This document shows, in pieces, positions 1 to 5,471 of a stretch of 8,544 nucleotides of DNA. The notes below the pieces were generated by a model that had not been told where the DNA came from, did not search any database, and saw only the letters and a program-made list of their open reading frames with translations. The stretch comes from Clostridia bacterium (GTDB lineage: Bacteria > Bacillota > Clostridia > Oscillospirales > Acutalibacteraceae), in contig JAFYNC010000164.1 of the NCBI GenBank assembly GCA_017549905.1, positions 1 to 8,544 on the forward strand, in the 5' to 3' direction. Position numbers and translations under genes: made by a program. Numbering within the stretch: the first letter of the stretch is position 1; every line of letters begins with the position of its first letter.

Positions 1-160
1 CAATAATTGCGGCAATTAATATCTCAAGCCATTCAATTGACCAAAGAGTTATGCTTTTAGGCTCTGCAACAGGTGTTTCTTCAATATTTTCGAGGTTTGT
101 GTTAACAGAAAAACCTGAAACAATGCTATTTTTATCATGTTTTGAATAATGTTTTCTCAT
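1..160 (-). CDS. lepB: Probable signal peptidase I, N-terminal fragment
   Basis: Only the first 53 codons are present; the gene runs off the left edge. Reading leftward from the ATG at 160, the protein opens with about 40 hydrophilic residues (MRKHYSKHDKNS...), then WSIEWLEILIAAII, the start of a hydrophobic segment. A short cytoplasmic tail followed by one membrane anchor beginning E-W-L is the usual start of Gram-positive type I signal peptidases, which cleave signal peptides from exported proteins on the outer face of the membrane. The catalytic Ser and Lys motifs lie beyond the window. The ribosome binding site AGAGGT (168-173 region, minus strand) sits just after the terminator that follows rplS. 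The main support is gene order: rplS followed by lepB is common in Clostridia. Sequence alone would only justify 'membrane protein N-terminus'. Confidence 0.68.
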   Translation of the reverse strand, partial: MRKHYSKHDKNSIVSGFSVNTNLENIEETPVAEPKSITLWSIEWLEILIAAII

Positions 161-176
161 AAGAATGACCTCTGTG

Positions 177-215
177 AAAAAAATAAAGGAGACAGAACGT
201 TGCTCCGTCTCCTTT
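177..215 (-). terminator. Intrinsic terminator between rplS and lepB
   Basis: On the minus strand, 215-204 (AAAGGAGACGGA) pairs with 196-185 (TCTGTCTCCTTT) in a 12-bp stem with one G-T pair and a 7-base loop. An A and then seven Ts (183-177) follow. This is a classic Rho-independent terminator, starting six bases after the rplS stop. Because lepB follows at 160 with no clear promoter between, it probably acts as a partial terminator that lowers lepB expression relative to rplS. Confidence 0.85.
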
Positions 216-220
216 CTGAA

Positions 221-562
221 TTAGATAAGCTCTTTAACCTTTGCGGCTTTACCAACTCTGTCACGTAAGTAGTAGAGTTTTGCTCTGCGAACTTGACCTT
301 TGCGAACAAGCTCAACCTTAGCAACGCTCGGTGAGTGAACAGGGAATACACGCTCAACACCAACGCCGTATGATACGCGGCGAACAGTGAAGGTTTCAGC
401 AATACCACTGTTGTTCTTTGCGATAACGGTGCCTTCGAAAATCTGAATTCTTTCTTTTTCACCTTCCTTAATTCTAACGTGTACCTTAACAGTACTACCG
501 ATAAGAATTTCGGGAACATCGCTCTTAAGCATATCAGCGGTTAATTCCTTGATAATATCCAT
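221..562 (-). CDS. rplS: 50S ribosomal protein bL19
   Basis: The 113-residue protein has the normal bL19 length and sequence. It starts [19 protein letters not shown] and carries the conserved core [63 protein letters not shown] and [17 protein letters not shown]. bL19 sits at the 30S-50S interface and helps form intersubunit bridges. The start is fixed by AAGGAGGAAG (576-567, minus strand), with GGAGG 7 bases before the ATG. In many bacteria rplS lies directly behind rpsP-rimM-trmD; here the gene upstream is galK, so the usual operon has been broken. rplS has its own promoter and a structured leader of about 120 bases, matching autonomous, possibly autogenous, control. A strong terminator follows. 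Confidence 0.98.
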   Translation of the reverse strand: MDIIKELTADMLKSDVPEILIGSTVKVHVRIKEGEKERIQIFEGTVIAKNNSGIAETFTVRRVSYGVGVERVFPVHSPSVAKVELVRKGQVRRAKLYYLRDRVGKAAKVKELI

Positions 563-576
563 CTTTCTTCCTCCTT

Positions 577-681
577 AATTTGTTACCAGATGTTCTTACC
601 TAAACAGCAGAGGACCATCCGCTTCAATGTCGATTTTTTCGGCAATGAACCCACCCATAAGGATTGGGTGAAATCAAATGC
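577..681 (-). promoter_or_regulatory. Candidate bL19 leader RNA (rplS 5' UTR)
   Basis: The transcript from the promoter at 688-716 would start near 681 and carry about 119 bases before rplS. The leader folds on inspection. CACCCA/TGGGTG (minus strand, 670-665 with 657-652) makes a 6-bp hairpin with a 7-base loop. Further down, GATG (619-616) pairs with CATC (592-589), and inside it CCT (613-611) pairs with AGG (601-599), giving a nested stem just before the Shine-Dalgarno. AGCGGA/TCTGCT near 622-606 is an alternative hairpin competing with that nested stem. Firmicute rplS genes are known to carry an L19 leader bound by the protein product. Position and architecture fit, but I matched no consensus, so family membership is inferred. 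Confidence 0.5.
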
Positions 682-687
682 TCGTGT

Positions 688-716
688 ATTATATCACAAC
701 TTTTTGGAAAAATCAA
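688..716 (-). promoter_or_regulatory. Sigma-A-type promoter for rplS
   Basis: Minus strand: -35 TTGATT (716-711), 17-bp spacer, -10 TATAAT (693-688). The start of transcription is expected near 681. The -35 box begins only 10 bases beyond the galK stop and no terminator separates galK from rplS, so galK read-through could add to rplS transcription. Confidence 0.8.
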
Positions 717-725
717 GCATTATTT

Positions 726-2000
726 TCAAAAAGTTAATTCATATCCGCCTACGGGGCGAATATTGAGTATGCAACAACTGTTTTTTCCAAAAGCAGCCTC
801 TATCATTTGCTTATAGCTGTCAAGCATTTCAGTGGGGATATAACACTGAATTGTACCTGCAAAGCCACCGCCGTGAACACGACAAGCGCCATTGTTGACT
901 AAGAATTTCTTTGTTAAAGCTATTGCAAGTGAAAGTCCTTGCTCGTTTACAGCAGATGTTGAGTAGAGGTTCTGAAGATAGTCATAAGATGACTGTCCCG
1001 ACGCGTTAACCATCTTTAAAAAGTTCTCGAAATCTTTTGATTTAAGGGCTTCGCGTTGCTCAAGTACACGTGCTTGCTCATTTATAAAGTGGAATGCGCG
1101 GAGAACCGCTCTGTCACCGCAAGATTTTCTTATGTCAGCTATATTTGAGTAGAATTCGTCCACGTTAGCATCACGCAAGAAATCTACACCAAGCTTATTG
1201 CTTACAGCCTTACATTCTAATGTTATGTCGGCATAGTCTTGTGTTAAATCGGCGTGGTTGCCACCTGTGTCAACAACACAAAGGGTATAGCCAAAGCTTT
1301 TAATATCAAGATCAATGCTTTCTGTAATAGGTTCGGCAGGATTTTTGAAATCAGCATAGGTGAATCCGCCCAATGAGCTTGCCATTTGGTCAAGAAGACC
1401 GCAAGGCTTACCAAAATATTCTCTTTCAGCAAACTGACCGATTTTTGCAATCTCAATAGGAGATACTTTGCCGTCTGCAAAAAGGTTGTTAACAATATTT
1501 CCAACAAGCACCTCGAATGCGGCTGATGAGGAAAGACCTGAGCCTTTAAGCACGTTAGAGGTAGTATAAGCATTAAATCCTTGGAATTTACAACCCATTT
1601 CTTCAAATTTGCTGCAAACACCGCGAATTAGGGCAATTGCTTTACCTGCCTCGGATGCATTTTTGTCAAACTCGGTTATATTAACCTCGTCCATATCGTA
1701 GCCTTCGGACTTTATACGGATGATACCGTCATCGTTAAGAGAAACGACGGCGATAACATCAAGATTTACACTGCCCGCAAGAACGCTTCCGTGCTGATGG
1801 TCTGTATGGTTTCCTCCAACTTCAGTTCTGCCGGGGGCAGAAAAAAGGCGTATTTCGTTCGATGTAGGATAAATTTCTGCAAAGCTATCACAAGCCTTGG
1901 CATAACGCTCTCTTGCAATTTCGGTTTCGCCGTAAAGCAAATTAAAATCTTTATCAAATTTGCCGTCAAGAATGGCGGATTTAATTTCGGTTATATTCAT
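726..2000 (-). CDS. galK: Galactokinase (GHMP kinase family), variant sugar-binding loop
   Basis: The 424-residue protein has all three GHMP landmarks. Motif 1 is SAPGRTEVGGNHTDHQHG (54-71); motif 2 is the phosphate-binding loop LKGSGLSSSAA (151-161); motif 3 is GGGFAGT (377-383). GLLDQMASSLGG (201-212) supplies the catalytic base Asp204. Galactokinases phosphorylate alpha-D-galactose at C1 with ATP, first committed step of the Leloir pathway, in the cytoplasm. The protein is slightly longer than E. coli GalK (about 382), with a longer N-terminus. Oddly, the usual G-R-x-N-x-I-G-E-H-x-D-Y reads G-R-T-E-V-G-G-N-H-T-D-H, so the sugar-contacting Glu becomes Asn64 and Tyr becomes His68; Arg58, His65 and Asp67 remain. 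I recall similar versions in other clostridial proteins annotated galactokinase. The ATG follows AGGAG (2014-2010) by 9 bases, 19 bases after ackA, so the two are probably co-transcribed. Confidence 0.88.
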   Translation of the reverse strand: MNITEIKSAILDGKFDKDFNLLYGETEIARERYAKACDSFAEIYPTSNEIRLFSAPGRTEVGGNHTDHQHGSVLAGSVNLDVIAVVSLNDDGIIRIKSEGYDMDEVNITEFDKNASEAGKAIALIRGVCSKFEEMGCKFQGFNAYTTSNVLKGSGLSSSAAFEVLVGNIVNNLFADGKVSPIEIAKIGQFAEREYFGKPCGLLDQMASSLGGFTYADFKNPAEPITESIDLDIKSFGYTLCVVDTGGNHADLTQDYADITLECKAVSNKLGVDFLRDANVDEFYSNIADIRKSCGDRAVLRAFHFINEQARVLEQREALKSKDFENFLKMVNASGQSSYDYLQNLYSTSAVNEQGLSLAIALTKKFLVNNGACRVHGGGFAGTIQCYIPTEMLDSYKQMIEAAFGKNSCCILNIRPVGGYELTF

Positions 2001-2019
2001 AGCCGTTTGCTCCTGTGTT

Positions 2020-3210
2020 TTAAATTAAAGCCAAAGTATCTCTTGCGATTGCAAGTTCTTCGTTTGTGGGAATAATATAAAGATTAACCTTACTGTCGTC
2101 GGTAGAAATCTTAACTTCTTCACCGCGAATAGCGTTTTTATTGTCGTCAATATATGCTCCGAGATAGGTGAGACTGTCACAAACAACTTTACGCAATGTA
2201 GCATCGTTTTCGCCAATACCGCCGGTGAATACAATAGCGTCAACACCATTCATAGCAGCAGCATAAGAGCCGATAAACTTAATAATTTGATAACGCTGCA
2301 TTTCGAGCGCGAGAGCAGCTCTTTCGTTGCCTTCAGCAGCAGCTGCTGCAACGTCGCGGTTGTCGTTAGAAATACCTGAAACGCCCAAAACACCGGATTC
2401 TTTATTAAAGATGCGGTTAAGGTCAGCAGGTGAAAGGTTTTCTTTTTCTGCAATAAAAGTGATAGCAGAGGGGTCAAGTGTTCCTGTACGGGTACCCATC
2501 ATAAAGCCGTCAAGAGGGGTGAAGCCCATAGATGTATCAACACAAACGCCGTCCTTAATAGCGGTGATTGAGCAACCATTACCCAAGTGACAGGTGATGA
2601 TTTTCAAATCCTTCTTATCCTTACCCTCGAGAGCAGCAACACGGTCGCTGACAAAACGGTGCGATGTGCCGTGTGCGCCGTATTTACGAACCTTATATTG
2701 CTCATAATATTTGTAAGGGATAGGGAACATATATGCTTTAGAAGGCATCGTCTGATGGAAAGAGGTATCGAATACTGCAACCTGTGGTTTTTCTTCGCCA
2801 AAGGTTTTAATGCATGCTTTGATAGCCAAAACGTGTGCAGGGTTATGAAGCGGAGCCAAAGCACCTAATTCGTCGATATCCTGTAAAGCCTGGGGAGTGA
2901 TAATGCAAGAACCCTTGAAGATGCTACCGCCTTGAACGATTCTGTGACCGATAGCGGAAACTTCGTCAAATGACTCGATAACTTTAGCGTCACTTTGGGT
3001 CATAGCATAAACAACTGCCTCGAAAGCCTCGCTGTGTGTGGGCATAGCAGTTTCAGCTTCGTATTTTCTGCCATCAGATGTCTTGTGAGAAATGGCGCCC
3101 GAAACGCCTATTCTTTCACAAAGGCCTTTACAAAGTACCTGTTCATTATCCATATCAATAAGTTGATATTTAAGTGATGAACTTCCTGCGTTAACTACGA
3201 AAATTTTCAT
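2020..3210 (-). CDS. ackA: Acetate kinase
   Basis: The 396-residue protein begins MKIFVVNAGSSSLKYQL, the acetokinase family signature. AckA interconverts acetyl phosphate + ADP with acetate + ATP, the ATP-yielding last step of acetate fermentation. Residues matching the Methanosarcina enzyme's active site are present: Asn7, Arg90, His122, Asp148, His180, His208 in HLGNG, Arg241 in GTRTGTLDP, the FTGGIGEN adenine-site motif (328-335) and Glu384 in PTNEE. Length is normal for the family. The ATG at 3210 is chosen over one seven codons upstream because GGAGG (3223-3219) lies 8 bases before it and the N-terminal signature then starts at residue 1. galK follows 19 bases after the stop. The usual partner pta (phosphotransacetylase) is not in this window. 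It is driven by a promoter at 3280-3308. Confidence 0.98.
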   Translation of the reverse strand: MKIFVVNAGSSSLKYQLIDMDNEQVLCKGLCERIGVSGAISHKTSDGRKYEAETAMPTHSEAFEAVVYAMTQSDAKVIESFDEVSAIGHRIVQGGSIFKGSCIITPQALQDIDELGALAPLHNPAHVLAIKACIKTFGEEKPQVAVFDTSFHQTMPSKAYMFPIPYKYYEQYKVRKYGAHGTSHRFVSDRVAALEGKDKKDLKIITCHLGNGCSITAIKDGVCVDTSMGFTPLDGFMMGTRTGTLDPSAITFIAEKENLSPADLNRIFNKESGVLGVSGISNDNRDVAAAAAEGNERAALALEMQRYQIIKFIGSYAAAMNGVDAIVFTGGIGENDATLRKVVCDSLTYLGAYIDDNKNAIRGEEVKISTDDSKVNLYIIPTNEELAIARDTLALI

Positions 3211-3279
3211 TTTTCTTTCCTCCGTAAACAATAGTTGCTAAATTCTGTAAAATGTGGTAAATTAATTATACAACTTAGT

Positions 3280-3308
3280 ATTATACTCTATCTTTTAAAC
3301 TTTTTCAA
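3280..3308 (-). promoter_or_regulatory. Sigma-A-type promoter for ackA-galK
   Basis: Minus strand: -35 TTGAAA (3308-3303), 17-bp spacer, -10 TATAAT (3285-3280). Transcription should start near 3273, giving a leader of about 63 bases. A second TATAAT (minus strand, near 3270-3265) has no matching -35. The -35 abuts the Shine-Dalgarno of divergent tmcAL (from 3309), so the plus-strand promoter for tmcAL must overlap this one. The same AT core reads as a possible -10 (TATACT, 3282-3287) in the plus direction, but I find no convincing plus-strand -35. Confidence 0.75.
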
Positions 3309-3324
3309 GAGGGGAAGTGATTTT

Positions 3325-4497
3325 TTGAATGTTTCAGGAATTATTGCCGAATTTAATCCTCTTCATAAGGGACATGAATATTTAATTAAGACCGCTAAAG
3401 AAGAAGGGCCTGTGGTAGTTGTCATAAGCGGAAATTTTGTTCAGCGCGGAGATGTGGCAATTGCCGAAAAGCGAATTAGAACAAAAATGGCGCTTCAAAG
3501 CGGAGCGGACCTTGTGTTAGAATTGCCTGTTTTATGGTCAATGTCTACGGCCCAAAATTTTGCTTTAGGTGGAGTTTCTGTTTTAGGCTATGCAGGTTGT
3601 GACAGACTGATTTTTGGCAGCGAATGCGGTGATATCGAGAAGCTTCAAAAAACCGCAGATATTTTATTATCTCCTGAATTTTCTTTACAACTTGAAAAAC
3701 TTTCACACAAAAAAGAAACATTTGCAAAACTTCGTCAAGAGGCAGCTGAAATCTGCGAAGTACCAAAGGGAATATTGCAAAATCCAAATAACAATCTTGC
3801 CATCGAATATATTTTGGCGGCAAGAAAGAACAAAATACCGTTTGATTTTTCAACCGTAAAACGGGTTGGCGCTATGCATGATTCATTTTGCGAGGCAGAG
3901 TTTGTTTCTGCGTCGTTGCTAAGGGAAAAGTTAAAGCAAAACGATTTTGATTTTTGTAAAAAATATATGCCCAAAAGTTCACTTGAACTTTTAAACAAAT
4001 CGAATATTGCTGATATCGCAAGAATTGAAAGAGCGATACTTGCACTTCTCAGAACAAGAACGATAGAAGAGTTACAAAAACTGCCCGACTTAAGTGAAGG
4101 GGTTGAAAACAAGCTTTTTGAGGCCCTGAGGGTTGCAGAAGATTTGGATATGTTGTATAATGAAATTAAGGTGAAGCGCTATACTTTAGCAAGGGTTAGA
4201 AGACTTGTTCTTTCGGCGTTTTTAGGGGTGGACAACCAGTTCTTTATGAAACCTCCGCCATATATCAGATTGTTAGGCTTTAACAAAACAGGTGAACAAC
4301 TTTTAAAAACGAAACTTAAAAATTCGCCTGTTCCCGTAGTTACTACTGTGGCAGAAATAAAAAGACTAAATGAAGATGCTCAAAAGGTATTTGCAGTGGA
4401 AACACGAGCCACAGACCTTTATTCTCTTTCATTACCGCAGGTATTGCCTTGCGGACTTGAATACACATCAAAAATAATTAAAACAGGAGAGTTTTAA
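3325..4497 (+). CDS. tmcAL: tRNA(Met) cytidine acetate ligase (TmcAL/YlbM family)
   Basis: With the TTG at 3325 as start, the protein has 390 residues (B. subtilis YlbM has about 415) and opens NVSGIIAEFNPLHKGHEYL. This is the nucleotidylyltransferase fold with its HxGH ATP-binding motif (His14-x-Gly-His17). Next come VVVVISGNFVQRGDVAIAEK, RTKMALQSGADLVLELPV and DRLIFGSECGDI, all typical of YlbM proteins. In B. subtilis the enzyme uses ATP and acetate (acetyl-AMP intermediate) to make N4-acetylcytidine at wobble position 34 of elongator tRNA-Met. An in-frame ATG at 3235 would add 30 hydrophobic residues, but it lies upstream of the Shine-Dalgarno (AGAGGGGAA, 3308-3316) and across the ackA promoter; TTG gives the family-typical N-terminus. 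It diverges from ackA, a neighbour seen in other Clostridia, and overlaps the ribosome binding site of the next gene. Confidence 0.92.
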   Translation: MNVSGIIAEFNPLHKGHEYLIKTAKEEGPVVVVISGNFVQRGDVAIAEKRIRTKMALQSGADLVLELPVLWSMSTAQNFALGGVSVLGYAGCDRLIFGSECGDIEKLQKTADILLSPEFSLQLEKLSHKKETFAKLRQEAAEICEVPKGILQNPNNNLAIEYILAARKNKIPFDFSTVKRVGAMHDSFCEAEFVSASLLREKLKQNDFDFCKKYMPKSSLELLNKSNIADIARIERAILALLRTRTIEELQKLPDLSEGVENKLFEALRVAEDLDMLYNEIKVKRYTLARVRRLVLSAFLGVDNQFFMKPPPYIRLLGFNKTGEQLLKTKLKNSPVPVVTTVAEIKRLNEDAQKVFAVETRATDLYSLSLPQVLPCGLEYTSKIIKTGEF

Positions 4498-4498
4498 A

Positions 4499-5431
4499 AT
4501 GATAACAGTAAAAGAAGTAGAAAGTTATAAGAATTATGGAAAATGTGTAAGTATTTCAAATGGTGTTATAGAGGCTTATGTAACTATTGATATAGGTCCG
4601 CGTATAATCAAGTTCGGTTATGTTGACGGCCAAAACTTTATGTGTGATGAACGCGAGGAGTTTGGTTATCTAACTGATGAGGTATATGAAAATTTCTTTG
4701 GCAAAGGAAGACGTTGGGAAAATTTAGGCGGACACAGAATTTGGCTTTCACCCGAAAGCTATCCCGAGACCTATTTACCGGATGACCGCAAGGTAGAATA
4801 TACTGTTACTGATTGCGGCGCCGTATTTAATCCGCTTGCTGACACTGAGATTGGCGCTCAAAAAACACTTGAAATCAAGATGGATGCTGACGATGCAAAT
4901 ATGCAGGTTATAATGGACATTAAAAATATAGGCACCACGCCTAAGGAATTTGCGATTTGGTCGCTTTCTGTTTGTTCACAGGACGGCACATTAGTTATCC
5001 CGACAAATACTAATGACACAGGCCTTTTGCCTAACCGCACAATAGTTGTGTGGCCCTATACCGATCTTACTGATGATCGTATCTTCTTCGGCAAAAGATA
5101 TGCAACAATTAAGCAGAACAAAAATGCAACAACACCTGTAAAGTTGGGTTTTGATGTTAATGCCGGAACTGCTTATTATGTAAAGAACGGAGAAATTCTT
5201 TGCAAAAATTATGAAACAAAACACCCCCATGCAAAATATCCTGACAACGGTTGCTCTTTTGAAACCTATACAAACGGTTTGTTCCTCGAATTTGAAACCT
5301 TGGGCGAACTTAAAGAGGTTGCAGTTGGGGAAACTTCACGACTTGTAGAACGTTGGTCACTTTGCAAACAACCCTGTGAGGCTGATTTCAAAAATGACGA
5401 TTCAATTGATAATCTTCTTTCTAAGATTTAA
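4499..5431 (+). CDS. DUF4380-like protein, galactose-mutarotase-type fold
   Basis: This 310-residue protein has no signal peptide or membrane segment, so it is expected in the cytoplasm. Its pattern matches the DUF4380 group within the galactose-mutarotase-like beta-sandwich superfamily: IDIGPRIIKFGYVDGQNFM (30-48), GGHRIWLSPESYPETYLPDD (77-96), a central run of beta strands, LLPNRTIVVWPYTDLTDDR (176-194), GLFLEFETLGEL (260-271) and a closing VGETSRLVERWSL. Members resemble aldose 1-epimerases, but most have no proven activity. I cannot assign catalytic residues; His79 and the acidic cluster at Glu264-Glu266 are candidates. Its ATG is one base past the tmcAL stop and its ribosome binding site AGGAGAG (4485-4491) lies inside the tmcAL end, so translation is likely coupled. 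Proximity to galK hints at a sugar role, but the two are in different transcripts. Fold assignment is fairly secure; function is not. Confidence 0.75.
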   Translation: MITVKEVESYKNYGKCVSISNGVIEAYVTIDIGPRIIKFGYVDGQNFMCDEREEFGYLTDEVYENFFGKGRRWENLGGHRIWLSPESYPETYLPDDRKVEYTVTDCGAVFNPLADTEIGAQKTLEIKMDADDANMQVIMDIKNIGTTPKEFAIWSLSVCSQDGTLVIPTNTNDTGLLPNRTIVVWPYTDLTDDRIFFGKRYATIKQNKNATTPVKLGFDVNAGTAYYVKNGEILCKNYETKHPHAKYPDNGCSFETYTNGLFLEFETLGELKEVAVGETSRLVERWSLCKQPCEADFKNDDSIDNLLSKI

Positions 5432-5437
5432 TTATAT

Positions 5438-5469
5438 AATCAAGGCACCGCAAAAGCGGTGCCTTGATT
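5438..5469. terminator. Bidirectional hairpin terminator
   Basis: AATCAAGGCACCGC (5438-5451), loop AAAA (5452-5455) and GCGGTGCCTTGATT (5456-5469) form a perfect 14-bp stem. It sits between the convergent stops of the DUF4380-like gene (5431) and glnA (5472). The flanks are T-rich to the right on the plus strand and to the left as read on the minus strand, but neither has a long uninterrupted T-run, because the T/A pairs at the stem base supply part of it. It probably ends both transcripts. Confidence 0.88.
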
Positions 5470-5471
5470 TA

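Noticed and set aside
1791..2075. Plus-strand frames within galK and ackA (for example 1791-2075, 2327-2590 and 2587-2868)
   Set aside because: They lie opposite strongly conserved genes, lack ribosome binding sites, and their translations show no recognisable domain.
2020..3231. Longer ackA starting at the ATG at 3231
   Set aside because: It would add seven non-conserved residues ahead of the M-K-I-F-V-V-N-A-G-S-S-S start and would cover the GGAGG ribosome binding site that serves the ATG at 3210.
3235..3300. Plus-strand promoter for tmcAL using TTGCTA (3235-3240) as -35
   Set aside because: A 17- or 18-bp spacer from it lands on TAAATT or AAATTA (3258-3264), which are poor -10 boxes. The better -10-like TATACT lies too far downstream (41 bp), so no promoter could be called.
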